From Acidovorax sp. KKS102 (GTDB lineage Bacteria; Pseudomonadota; Gammaproteobacteria; Burkholderiales; Burkholderiaceae_C), in NCBI RefSeq assembly GCF_000302535.1, contig NC_018708.1:1922001-1986000 (forward strand): a stretch of DNA of 64,000 nucleotides, in the 5' to 3' direction. Made by a program: the position numbers and the translations under genes. Below, one piece after another: positions 1-7,672 of this stretch. The notes under the pieces were generated by a model that worked only from the letters and a program-made list of their open reading frames with translations, had not been told where the DNA came from and did not search any database. Numbering within the stretch: position 1 is the stretch's first letter; every line of letters starts with the position of its first letter.

Positions 1-1
1 T

Positions 2-3000
2 TCATTCGCAGTCAATCAGTCCGTGGTGCCCGCCAATGTTCGCAATCTGGTGACTGATCTGTTCGATGACATTGGCCGCCTGGCCAACAGCAGCACCGAC
101 TACCTGGAGCGCCAGCTTGCGCGGGCGAAGGCAGATCTGCCGGCACTGCGCGAGCAGCTGAACCAGACGTTCCCCAAGGCGGCCGAGCTGGTTGCCAAGC
201 GTGAGCGCCTGCGGGAGCTGGTGGGCATGCTGGAGGGCAAGCCGCAGAGCGCCGTTCAAACGACCCCTGAAGAAGCCGAGGCGGGTGACGGATCTCCGGG
301 GGGCGACGTGGCGGCATTCCGACGCGACGGTGCCGAAAGCTCAGAGCGGGCGACCGAGTTCGACGTGGATTCGTTCCTCAAGGCCATGGGGCGCCCAGCG
401 GCCTACTCCGAGGCCGCGCAGCGGCAGGCCATAGACTCCGTTTCAGCCACGGTGGATGCCATCCGCACTGCCTGGGGCCCGAACGCGCCAGAGGTGGTGG
501 TGGCCTTCGACATGCAGGATGAGCGCATCCCAGAGGCCGCCCGCAAGGCCGACCTGCGCCAGCGCAGCGGCGGCGCACGCGGAGCGCCCGAGGGCTTCTA
601 CTACCGTGGCAAGGCCTATCTGGTGGCCTCTCGCCTGAACACGCCAAATGATGCGGCGCGCGTGCTGTACCACGAGGTGCTGGGACACCACGGTCTGCGC
701 GGTAAGTTCGGCCGCGATCTGGACCAGGTGCTGAACCAGATCGCCACCATGCGCAAAGCCGAGGTGGCCGCCAAGATGCAGGAGTACGGCCTGCGGGGCG
801 TGAACAGCCTGAGCGTGCGCGAGGCGGCCGAGGAAGTTCTGGCGGAAATGGCCGAGAAGAACCCCCAGCTGCCGTTTGTGCAGCGGGCGATTTCAGCCAT
901 CCGCAACTTCCTGCGCACCCATGTGCCGGGCTTCCAGAGCCTGCGCCTGACGGACAGCGACATCATTCAGGCGTACATCATGCCGGCACGCGGATGGGTG
1001 GAGCGCGGTGGCCCCGGTGGTCCTGGTGGTGGTGTCAGTTTCAGCCGAGACGCGGGCCGAATGGAGGCGGACGCGCTCCGGCTGCTGGCCGCCGCAGCTC
1101 GCTCTTCCGGCAACGAGAACACCACGCTTGTCCTGGGGCCGGTGACAGACGATGCCTTGGCCATGCTGCAGCGCGAGGGCGTTCCTGTGGAGTCAGGCTA
1201 TCGGCACACTGCCGACATGTATGCGGTGCGCCACGCCCTAAGTCGTCACGGCGATGCGCAAGTGGAGGCGAAGCAGGGCCAGCTGCCACTGAGTGATGCG
1301 GACATCGCGGCCATTCCAGAGGCCATTGCAGCGCCGGATGCTTGGATTCTTGGGGCCAAGACGCCGCGCGGGCAAGACATCGTGGGCAACCTAAAGCGAT
1401 TGCCTGATGGAACGGTGCTGTATTTGGAGGAAGTGCGCTCGGGGCGCAAGGCGCTGGCGATGACCAGCATGAGAAAGTACCCCGGTACGACGGATTTTGA
1501 AACGATCAGGAATCGAATCGTGCCGTCCTACGCCCAGAGCGATACCGGGGATTTGCGTATTGTCTATCCAGCCGGCGCTGCCGGTCAAGGAGAGGTCCTG
1601 TTCAGCCGCTCCAGCATGGCGGACTTGAAGGACAGTGCGCTGCAGCAGATCCACCAGACCCTGTCCCACCCCGGAAAGGTGTCGTTGTGGGATAAGACAG
1701 TGGGCACCATGCGCAACCTGGCAGAGCGCTCGCCGGTGTTCAAGCCGGTGTACGAGGCTGCGCAGCGCTTCATTGATGACGTTTCCATGCTGGGCAACGA
1801 TGCGGCCGACCGCGCGCCGCGCTTGCTGCCCCGGGTTGAAACGCTGGCCGACCTCAAGAAGAAGCCCATCACCGCCGCCGACAACCAGGCTGTGGCCAAG
1901 CCCCTGTTCGAGGGCACGCTGCTGTGGGCGCGCGATGTGGACGGCAAGCCAGTGACCACCGAGGCGCTGAACGCGAAGTACCGCAACACCACGCCCGACG
2001 AAAAAGCGCAGATCCTGCTGCGCACCGGCAAGATTCAGGAGCAGATGCTCAAGGTATGGCGCGGCCTGCCGGTGGATCAGTACAACACCATCATCAACAA
2101 CAAATTTGATAGCACCATCCTCAAGCCGGGTGTTGTCTGGACGGCGAAAGAGCTGAAAGACTTGTTCGACCTGAGCGCCCAGCAGGTGAGCCTGTACCAG
2201 GAGGCGCGGGCCGCGATTGACCGATCGATCGACATGACCGCCCGCGCCGACATGCTGCGCGCGCTGGGTGCCGGATACGCTGGCCTGCGTGAGGCAGTGC
2301 TGGCGCAGGCCAGCGTGGAAGACGCGATGGTGCTCATCACGGACACGCTGCAGGCCGAGGCGCGCGAGCAGCCTGACCAGGCCGACCGCATCCTGAGCCT
2401 GAACAACGCCGTGGTGAAGAGCTACGAGCGCGCCCAGGCGCTGATGGAGGCCGGCTACGCGCCGCTGTCGCGCTTTGGCCGCTACACCGTGGACGTGGTG
2501 GGCAAGGACGGAACGCGCGAGTATTTCGGCATGTTTGAGTCGATGTACGAGTCCAACAAGATGAAGGCCGCCATGGAGAAGGAATTCCCAGGCGCGACCG
2601 TCACCCAGGGCACCATGAGCGATGAGGCATTCAAGCTGTTCCAGGGCATCACCCCGGAAAGCCTGGAGCACTTCGGTGAAATGTTGGGCTTGAGCGGCGA
2701 TGGCAGCGATCCGAAGGACAAGGCATTTCAGGCATACCTGCAGCTGGCCAAAAACAACCACAGCGCGCTCAAGCGCCTGATCCACCGCAAGGGCATCAGT
2801 GGCTACAGCGAGGACGTGGGCCGCGTGCTCGCCAGCTTCGTGTACTCCAATGCGCGCCTGGCGGCCGGCGGTCTGAACGCAGGCACGCTGGAAACGGCCA
2901 TCGAGGGCATCCCCAAGGAGCAGGGCGAGCTGCGCGACGTGGCGATGGGCCTGCGCAGCTACATCCAAGACCCGCAGGAGGAAGGCCAGGCCGTGCGCGG

Positions 3001-4471
3001 CATGCTCTTCGCGCAGTACCTGGGCGGCTCCGTGGCTTCGGCCATGGTCAACATGACCCAGCCTTTCCAGATCACCATGCCCTGGCTGTCCCAGTTCGGT
3101 GGCATGCGTAGCGCCGCATCGCACCTGGCTGCCGCAGTGCGCGACATGACCCGCCGCAGCAGCTACGAGCCAGACCTGGCCAAGGCGCTGCAAACGGCAG
3201 AGGCCGAGGGCATCGTTTCGCCCCAGGAAATTCACCAGCTCATGGCCCAGGCGCGGGGCGCGGGCTCGCTGCGCACGGGCGATGGCACCAAGCTGGGCGA
3301 CGCACGCGCCGCGGCGGCCAACAACTGGGAGCGGGTGAAGGTGGCATGGGGCCAGCCATTTGCACTGGCAGAGCAGTTCAACCGCCGCAGCACCTTCATC
3401 GCCGCCTATCGCATCGCCAAGGAGCAGGGCATGGCCGACCCGGCGAAGTTTGCCGAGCGTGCAGTGCAGGAAACGCAGTTTGTGTACTCCAAGGCGAACA
3501 AGCCGAAGTGGGCGCGCGGTGCCATCGGCGGCACGCTATTCACCTTCAAGACCTATTCGGTCAGCTACCTGGAGCTGATGCACCGCATGTGGAGCCAGGG
3601 CGGCCCCGAGGGCAAGCGCGCCGTGGGCTGGGCCGTGGCCATGCTGCTGCTGATGGGTGGTGCTGGCGGCCTGCCGTTCATGGAGGATGCCGAGGATCTG
3701 ATCGACGGCGCCGGCCAGCTCATGGGCTACAACATCAGCACCAAGCACTGGCGCAAGCAGGCGCTGCGCGACGTGGTGGGCAAGGAGCTGGCCGACTTCA
3801 TGGAGCAGGGTGTGTCCGGCTTGCCCGGTGCGCCCATCGACGTGTCCGGCCGCCTGGGCATGGGCAACCTAATCCCCGGCACCGGCCTGCTGCTGGCCAA
3901 GCAGAACCGGGAGCGGGACCTGCTGGAGGTGGCTGGGCCCGCGGGCGACCTGGTGGCGCGCGGCTTCACTGGCGCGCGCAAGCTGCTGACCGGCGACGTG
4001 GTCGGCGCGGCGCTGGAGGTGTCGCCAACGGCGGCGCGCAATTGGGCCAAGGGCATCGACATGGGTACCAGCGGTATCTACAAGGATGCCAAGGGCTACA
4101 AGGTCATCGACACCACGCTGGAAGAGGCCATTGCGAAGTTCGCGGGCTTCCAACCCAAGAGCGTGGCCGAGGTGCAGGAGGCCAACTCCTTCATGCAGCG
4201 CTCCAAGAGCTTCTACATCCAGACCAGCAACGACATCAAGGCGCAGTGGGCACAGGCGGTGTTTGAGAAGGACGACGCCGCGCTGCAGCGAGTGCGCGAC
4301 CGACTGGCCGCCTGGAACCGCAACAACCCGGACCAGCCTATCGTGGTGAAGATCCCGGACGTGATGAAGCGCGTGCGCGAAATGGGCAAGGACCGTACCC
4401 AGCGGATTGCCGACACCGCGCCCAAGGCCCTGCGGGATCAGATGCGGAGCATGGCCAAAGAGAACGGGTAG
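2..4471 (+). CDS. Phage large polyvalent (ejected) protein with metallopeptidase and PBECR nuclease domains, 5' partial
   Basis: The frame is open from base 2, so the gene starts before the window; at least 1,489 residues are visible. Numbering from the GTG at 23, a zincin-like motif HEVLGHHG lies at about 217-224. Around 375-520 there is a region with RHALSRHGD, a following GQ and TSMRKYPG, which matches the layout of phage Barnase-EndoU-ColicinE5/D-RelE-like (PBECR) nucleases. The C-terminal third, with ASAMVNMTQPF near 1015 and alanine-rich helices, resembles the LPD38 region of large polyvalent proteins. Such proteins are thought to be packaged in the virion and injected with phage DNA. 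The lysis genes follow directly. Family placement is by motif recognition; the exact partners are unknown. Confidence 0.75.
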   Translation, partial: SFAVNQSVVPANVRNLVTDLFDDIGRLANSSTDYLERQLARAKADLPALREQLNQTFPKAAELVAKRERLRELVGMLEGKPQSAVQTTPEEAEAGDGSPGGDVAAFRRDGAESSERATEFDVDSFLKAMGRPAAYSEAAQRQAIDSVSATVDAIRTAWGPNAPEVVVAFDMQDERIPEAARKADLRQRSGGARGAPEGFYYRGKAYLVASRLNTPNDAARVLYHEVLGHHGLRGKFGRDLDQVLNQIATMRKAEVAAKMQEYGLRGVNSLSVREAAEEVLAEMAEKNPQLPFVQRAISAIRNFLRTHVPGFQSLRLTDSDIIQAYIMPARGWVERGGPGGPGGGVSFSRDAGRMEADALRLLAAAARSSGNENTTLVLGPVTDDALAMLQREGVPVESGYRHTADMYAVRHALSRHGDAQVEAKQGQLPLSDADIAAIPEAIAAPDAWILGAKTPRGQDIVGNLKRLPDGTVLYLEEVRSGRKALAMTSMRKYPGTTDFETIRNRIVPSYAQSDTGDLRIVYPAGAAGQGEVLFSRSSMADLKDSALQQIHQTLSHPGKVSLWDKTVGTMRNLAERSPVFKPVYEAAQRFIDDVSMLGNDAADRAPRLLPRVETLADLKKKPITAADNQAVAKPLFEGTLLWARDVDGKPVTTEALNAKYRNTTPDEKAQILLRTGKIQEQMLKVWRGLPVDQYNTIINNKFDSTILKPGVVWTAKELKDLFDLSAQQVSLYQEARAAIDRSIDMTARADMLRALGAGYAGLREAVLAQASVEDAMVLITDTLQAEAREQPDQADRILSLNNAVVKSYERAQALMEAGYAPLSRFGRYTVDVVGKDGTREYFGMFESMYESNKMKAAMEKEFPGATVTQGTMSDEAFKLFQGITPESLEHFGEMLGLSGDGSDPKDKAFQAYLQLAKNNHSALKRLIHRKGISGYSEDVGRVLASFVYSNARLAAGGLNAGTLETAIEGIPKEQGELRDVAMGLRSYIQDPQEEGQAVRGMLFAQYLGGSVASAMVNMTQPFQITMPWLSQFGGMRSAASHLAAAVRDMTRRSSYEPDLAKALQTAEAEGIVSPQEIHQLMAQARGAGSLRTGDGTKLGDARAAAANNWERVKVAWGQPFALAEQFNRRSTFIAAYRIAKEQGMADPAKFAERAVQETQFVYSKANKPKWARGAIGGTLFTFKTYSVSYLELMHRMWSQGGPEGKRAVGWAVAMLLLMGGAGGLPFMEDAEDLIDGAGQLMGYNISTKHWRKQALRDVVGKELADFMEQGVSGLPGAPIDVSGRLGMGNLIPGTGLLLAKQNRERDLLEVAGPAGDLVARGFTGARKLLTGDVVGAALEVSPTAARNWAKGIDMGTSGIYKDAKGYKVIDTTLEEAIAKFAGFQPKSVAEVQEANSFMQRSKSFYIQTSNDIKAQWAQAVFEKDDAALQRVRDRLAAWNRNNPDQPIVVKIPDVMKRVREMGKDRTQRIADTAPKALRDQMRSMAKENG

Positions 4472-4492
4472 CCCGGTATAGGGTTGGGGGAA

Positions 4493-4525
4493 ATGAGCGC
4501 GAGCCGGAAAACTCCGGGCTCATGA
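4493..4525 (+). CDS. Ten-residue leader peptide upstream of the holin
   Basis: A GGGGGAA ribosome-binding sequence sits immediately before an ATG that opens a ten-codon frame (MSASRKTPGS). Its TGA overlaps the holin ATG (ATGA). The holin ATG has no Shine-Dalgarno of its own. A stem (GAGCCGGA / TCCGGGCTC) lies just before it, inside the leader frame. This arrangement suggests that translation of the short frame opens the stem and couples initiation at the holin. No peptide evidence exists; the call rests on sequence layout. Confidence 0.45.
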   Translation: MSASRKTPGS

Positions 4526-4821
4526 AAACAGAAACCATCGACGCTCTTGCCACGGCTGGCGGTCGCACCTCCGGCGGCGGCGCTGTCGTTGGCTTTCTTG
4601 GCTGGCTCGCCTCATCCCAGGCAATCGGTCTGTTCGGCGTGTGTATTGCGCTGCTGGGCGCCCTGGTGAGCTGGTACTACAAGCGCGAAGCAAACCGCCG
4701 CCTGGCCGCCGAGCACGCATTGCGCCAGCAGGAGCGCCAGATGCGCATTGACATCATGCGCAACACCGGGCGCGTGGTTTCAGGCAATACCGACTTGGGC
4801 GAGCTGGGAGCCGACGAGTGA
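4522..4821 (+). CDS. Phage holin, HP1/P2-like small membrane protein
   Basis: The 99-residue protein has a glycine/alanine-rich N-terminus, one or two hydrophobic helices (about residues 20-52, with LGWLASSQAIGLFGVCIALL and LVSWYYK), then a strongly basic and polar coiled tail (KREANRR...RQQERQMR). This is the layout of class II holins of the HP1/P2-like group, which permeabilise the inner membrane to release or activate the endolysin. The ATG overlaps the stop of a short leader frame. The gene's own stop overlaps the next start (GTGA), so the lysis genes are translationally coupled. The holin assignment rests on size, topology and position rather than a unique motif. Confidence 0.7.
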   Translation: MKTETIDALATAGGRTSGGGAVVGFLGWLASSQAIGLFGVCIALLGALVSWYYKREANRRLAAEHALRQQERQMRIDIMRNTGRVVSGNTDLGELGADE

Positions 4822-5456
4822 GCCGCGTTCCCGCCCAGCTGCGCACCAGCCTGGCCGCCCTGGTCATGCTGATGGGCGCCGGTGGTGGGGCCTACTACGT
4901 GGACGAGGCCGCCACACGCGAGGCCAACGCCAACGCCTACATCCAGGCCGTGGCCGCTGATCCCGAGGTATCGGACGGCATCCGCATTGCCATGGTGATG
5001 GCCAGCTACTACGAATCCAGCAATCGCCACATCGGCACGCCCTACGTGGACAAACTGGGCAAGGGCCAGCCGCTCACCGTCTGCAATGGCCTGACCGGGC
5101 CCGAGGTGGTGGCGGGTCGCATCTACACCCCCGCCGACTGCTACCGGCTGGAGAAGCGCCAGTACATCGGCTACGAGGTCGAAGCCAAGCGCCTGCTCAC
5201 GCACTGGGCCAGTTACGACCCGTTCCAGCAAGCCACCTTCCTCGACTTCCTGCACAACAAGGGCGAGGGCCATTTCATCGGCAGCACCATGCGACGCAAG
5301 GCCAATGCCGGGGACTGGGAAGGCGCCTGCCGCGAAAACCCGCGCTGGAACAAAGGCACGGTCAAAGGCGTTTCCACCGTGCTGCCGGGCCTGCAGCTGC
5401 GCGGCGACTCCAACGAGGAAATCTGCACATCCTGGCGCCTTGGGGTTAAAAAATGA
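4818..5456 (+). CDS. Phage endolysin, lysozyme-like with N-terminal SAR-type segment
   Basis: This 212-residue protein starts at a GTG overlapping the holin stop. An Ala/Gly-rich, weakly hydrophobic stretch (about residues 9-27) is followed by a polar helix, typical of signal-arrest-release endolysins that are tethered to the membrane and freed after depolarisation. The catalytic region carries YYESSN, then PYVDKLGKGQPLTVCNGLTG. This matches the E...D...T layout of the GH24 lysozyme family in beta-proteobacterial prophages, but with wider spacing than T4 lysozyme. LDFLHNKGEG and NPRWNKGTV further support the family. It should cleave peptidoglycan glycan strands. Confidence 0.8.
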   Translation: MSRVPAQLRTSLAALVMLMGAGGGAYYVDEAATREANANAYIQAVAADPEVSDGIRIAMVMASYYESSNRHIGTPYVDKLGKGQPLTVCNGLTGPEVVAGRIYTPADCYRLEKRQYIGYEVEAKRLLTHWASYDPFQQATFLDFLHNKGEGHFIGSTMRRKANAGDWEGACRENPRWNKGTVKGVSTVLPGLQLRGDSNEEICTSWRLGVKK

Positions 5457-5533
5457 TCTGCTTTGTACGCATTTCATTCTTTTTGCTCATTTTGTGTATC
5501 ACGGGTTGCGCTGTGCTCCGCAACAGTAAGTAA
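5453..5533 (+). CDS. 26-residue lipoprotein inside the lysis cassette
   Basis: The frame starts at an ATG overlapping the endolysin stop (ATGA) and ends in a TAA overlapping the Rz start (TAATG). The peptide MICFVRISFFLLILCITGC has a basic residue, a hydrophobic core and a perfect lipobox (I-T-G-C). Cleavage would leave a lipid-modified octapeptide, CAVLRNSK. A GGGG about nine bases upstream could serve as ribosome-binding site. The codons are strikingly AT-rich compared with neighbours, largely because they encode Phe/Ile/Leu. Colicin-release lysis proteins are also tiny lipoproteins, so a lysis role is possible, but that is speculation. It is distinct from the embedded Rz1. Confidence 0.5.
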   Translation: MICFVRISFFLLILCITGCAVLRNSK

Positions 5534-6111
5534 TGCGAGGCTATGCCGTGAACTTCACCCTCATCACCCATCTGATCGCCGCGGCGGTGGCCGCTGCAGC
5601 AGCCTGGTTCTACCAGGGCGCGCAGATGGATGCGGCCGTGGCCAAGCTCAACGCCACCCATGCAGCGCAGGAGTCGGAGCGCCACCGCGTTGCGCTGGAT
5701 GACGCCCGCGCCACTTTCCGCAAGGGCGAGATCCACGCCCGCAACCAACAGGAGATTGCCGATGCCCACGCTGCCCAAGAAAAGCGCCGTCTTGCTCGCC
5801 TTGCTGCTGCCGCTGCTGACGGTGAGCGGCTGCGCAAACAAGTCGCTGAATACGCCGCCACCTGTGGTGGGGGAGAAACCGACAGCCCAGCCGTTGTCCT
5901 CCAGCGTTGCCGGGATCGCGCCGCCACCCTCGGGGTTCTATACGGAGAAGCTGACAGCCAGGCGGAAGCGTTCGCAGGAGCTGCTGAACAGCACGCCGAT
6001 GAAGTCCGCACCCTGATGCGCGTGATCCAGAACGACCGCACCCTGCTGCCACCGGCTGGTGGCCTGGGACTCAAAGCGCCGAACCGGCCGGATGCCGGAA
6101 CCACACCCTGA
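5533..6111 (+). CDS. Rz-like inner-membrane spanin subunit
   Basis: The 192-residue protein has one N-terminal transmembrane helix (about residues 10-27, LITHLIAAAVAAAAAWF) followed by a long alanine/glutamine-rich, charged coiled-coil periplasmic region. This is the standard i-spanin design, which fuses inner and outer membranes together with an outer-membrane lipoprotein partner during phage lysis. Its ATG overlaps the stop of the short lipoprotein. A GTG at 5548, preceded by GAGG, is an alternative start. The partner Rz1 is encoded inside this gene in another frame, as in lambda. Sequence is poorly conserved in this family, so the call rests on topology and context. Confidence 0.75.
   Translation: MRGYAVNFTLITHLIAAAVAAAAAWFYQGAQMDAAVAKLNATHAAQESERHRVALDDARATFRKGEIHARNQQEIADAHAAQEKRRLARLAAAAADGERLRKQVAEYAATCGGGETDSPAVVLQRCRDRAATLGVLYGEADSQAEAFAGAAEQHADEVRTLMRVIQNDRTLLPPAGGLGLKAPNRPDAGTTP
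5762..6016 (+). CDS. Rz1-like outer-membrane spanin lipoprotein, embedded in Rz
   Basis: An 84-residue frame lies wholly inside the Rz gene in the +1 frame. It starts MPTLPKKSAV, has a leucine-rich signal segment and a lipobox V-S-G-C at about residues 21-24. The mature part is proline-rich (NTPPPVV, APPPSG), as is usual for Rz1. Lipid modification and outer-membrane sorting are inferred. The pairing of a membrane-anchored Rz with an embedded, proline-rich lipoprotein is the classical two-component spanin arrangement, which makes both calls stronger than either alone. Confidence 0.8.
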   Translation: MPTLPKKSAVLLALLLPLLTVSGCANKSLNTPPPVVGEKPTAQPLSSSVAGIAPPPSGFYTEKLTARRKRSQELLNSTPMKSAP

Positions 6112-6119
6112 GTACCACC

Positions 6120-6524
6120 ATGCCCTCTACCACCATCAAATACTTCGCCTTCGCCCACCTGCCGCCCAAGCTGCAGGCCGTGAGCAAGCCCCTCGGTGAG
6201 CTGGCTGAAAAGCTGGAAGACCTGTTACCGGACGGCCCCGAAAAGAGCGCAGGCATGCGCAAGCTGCTGGAGGCCAAGGACTGCTTCGTGCGCTGCGCTA
6301 TCGACCTGCCTGAGCCTGTCGCCAGCACCGTGCCTCCCCATCAGCAGCGCGTCATCGACGAGAAGGCCGCCCGCGACGGCGAAATCACCCGCCTCAATGC
6401 CTTCATCGGCGGCAATCCCGTGTTCACCACCTTGCCTGCCGAAGAACAGGCCCGCCTGCGCCGCCAGCTCGATGTGATGCGCGAGCTGTCCGTGATCCTG
6501 GGCGAGCGCATCGCGGCTTTCTGA
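6120..6524 (+). CDS. Acb2/Tad1-like helical hairpin protein with crAss001_48-like C-terminus (putative anti-CBASS sponge)
   Basis: The protein has 134 residues. Residues 15-62 form two predicted helices around the turn LPDGPEKSAG, ending KLLEAKDCFVRCAI. This resembles the hairpin domain of Acb2/Tad1 phage proteins that sequester cyclic-nucleotide signals of CBASS or Thoeris immunity. Residues 74-134 (HQQRVIDEKAARDGEI, then LRRQLDVMRELSVILGERI) resemble the small phage family called crAss001_48-related. The gene follows Rz by nine bases and precedes a Gp49-like gene, a typical moron or early-accessory position. Homology to the sponge is recognised from pattern memory only; it could be an unrelated helical phage protein. 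Confidence 0.5.
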   Translation: MPSTTIKYFAFAHLPPKLQAVSKPLGELAEKLEDLLPDGPEKSAGMRKLLEAKDCFVRCAIDLPEPVASTVPPHQQRVIDEKAARDGEITRLNAFIGGNPVFTTLPAEEQARLRRQLDVMRELSVILGERIAAF

Positions 6525-6549
6525 CCACCACCCCCCCCAAGAGCACACC

Positions 6550-7236
6550 ATGACCCAATTCCGCAAGAAGCCTGTCGTCATCACGGCAATCACCTTTGAC
6601 CAGCTCGTGACCCACGGCACAGAGCGATGCAAGGCCGAAGGCCGTGAGTCGAACATCGTGAATGGCATGCCCTGGTCGTTCAGCTACGCGGGCCACCCGA
6701 TCACCCACGAGAACGACGATTGCTACCTGATCCCCACACTGGAAGGCACCATGAAGATGGGCCGCGATGACATGCTCATCACGGGCGTGAAGGGGGAGAT
6801 CTACCCGTGCAAGCGGGACATTTTCGAGGCCACCTACGACTTGGCCCCTGCCGATCTGGAGCAGGAGATCCAGGCCAAGGCCGACAAGGGCCCGCGTGTG
6901 ACGCCCGCAGCGCTGCAAGCCGAAATCGTCAGCGCCCACTACTTCACTGCATATCAAGGCGCCGTCATGGCTACGAGCGGCCCGGTGCCCGGCGAACTTG
7001 GCCTTCTGACCTTCTGCGTCCTGGTCCTGCGCAATGGCTTCACCGTCATCGGCCACAGTGCCTGCGCCAGCCCGGAGAACTACAACAAGGAAATCGGGGA
7101 GCGCATAGCCCGCGAGAACGCAGAGCGCGAAATCTGGCCCCTGCTGGGCTTCCGTCTGCGCGACGAGCTAGCCCGCCCGGTGCTGACCGATGCAGATGCC
7201 GCTGCGGATCTGGCCGGCACCCCACGCCCCACCTGA
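6550..7236 (+). CDS. Gp49-like phage protein fused to an N-terminal KPV/EGTM phage domain
   Basis: The 228-residue protein has two parts. The N-terminal part (about 1-95) runs from FRKKPVVITAITF to IPTLEGTMKM and KGEIYPCKRDIFEATYD, a small domain common in tailed phages and of unknown function. The C-terminal part (about 115-205), with LLTFCVLVLRNGFTVIGHSA, SPENYNKEIGE and REIWPLLGFRLRDEL, matches the N4 Gp49/Sf6 gene 66 family, also of unknown function. Both parts commonly occur as separate small phage proteins, so this looks like a fusion. A terminator follows at 7273-7305. Confidence 0.7.
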   Translation: MTQFRKKPVVITAITFDQLVTHGTERCKAEGRESNIVNGMPWSFSYAGHPITHENDDCYLIPTLEGTMKMGRDDMLITGVKGEIYPCKRDIFEATYDLAPADLEQEIQAKADKGPRVTPAALQAEIVSAHYFTAYQGAVMATSGPVPGELGLLTFCVLVLRNGFTVIGHSACASPENYNKEIGERIARENAEREIWPLLGFRLRDELARPVLTDADAAADLAGTPRPT

Positions 7237-7272
7237 TTACGGCTGCATGGCCCGCAGCAATCCGCCAATGAA

Positions 7273-7305
7273 AAAGCCCCGCCGCAGTGATGCAAGCGGG
7301 GCTTT
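7273..7305. terminator. Bidirectional Rho-independent terminator between convergent prophage genes
   Basis: AAAGCCCCGC and GCGGGGCTTT form a perfect 10-bp stem around a 13-base loop, with A-rich and T-rich flanks on the two sides. It lies between the Gp49-like gene (+) and the small gene read on the minus strand, and can stop both. Confidence 0.85.
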
Positions 7306-7309
7306 GTGT

Positions 7310-7633
7310 TTATGCAGTGGGCATCTTGTCGTAGTCAGCCAGCGGCATTTCCGTCCCGTCATGTGCCACCAGCACGCCCGCTGTCGTGGCTGACACCTCC
7401 ACAGGGCGGTCATTGAACTTGCCCACCTCGGGGGCGTACCCAGGTATGGAGACACCCCCATACAGCTGCGTCAGCCGCAGGTCGTCGGCCTGTTTCTGGG
7501 TCAGAATCAGCTTCTGCGGTTTCTTATCTGGGTGCTTGATCCAGTGCGTGCGGAAGGCGTTCGACACCCTGCGGTGGAGTTCTGCCATTCCGGGGTGGTG
7601 TGGGGGTAGGTCAACGATGTTTTGGGCGGCCAT
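7310..7633 (-). CDS. Hypothetical prophage protein downstream of integrase
   Basis: The 107-residue protein is not recognised. It starts 39 bases after the integrase stop on the same strand and ends at a shared terminator, so it is probably cotranscribed with the integrase. The N-terminal half is predicted helical (PPHHPGMAELHRRVSNAFRTHWIK). The C-terminal half has a beta-rich look (LYGGVSIPGYAPEVGKF, VEVSATTAGVLVAHDGTEMP). It has no signal peptide or membrane segment. A gene cotranscribed with an integrase in a lysogen may be expressed in the prophage state, but function cannot be told. Confidence 0.6.
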   Translation of the reverse strand: MAAQNIVDLPPHHPGMAELHRRVSNAFRTHWIKHPDKKPQKLILTQKQADDLRLTQLYGGVSIPGYAPEVGKFNDRPVEVSATTAGVLVAHDGTEMPLADYDKMPTA

Positions 7634-7672
7634 GGATGTTGATTGTCCACGGTCCAGAGGGGGTGCCCCAGC

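Noticed and set aside
1391-3235. 614-codon minus-strand open frame
   Set aside because: It is a shadow of the phage polyvalent gene on the other strand; its composition (His/Gln/Val-rich) and lack of family motifs reflect GC-rich antisense bias.
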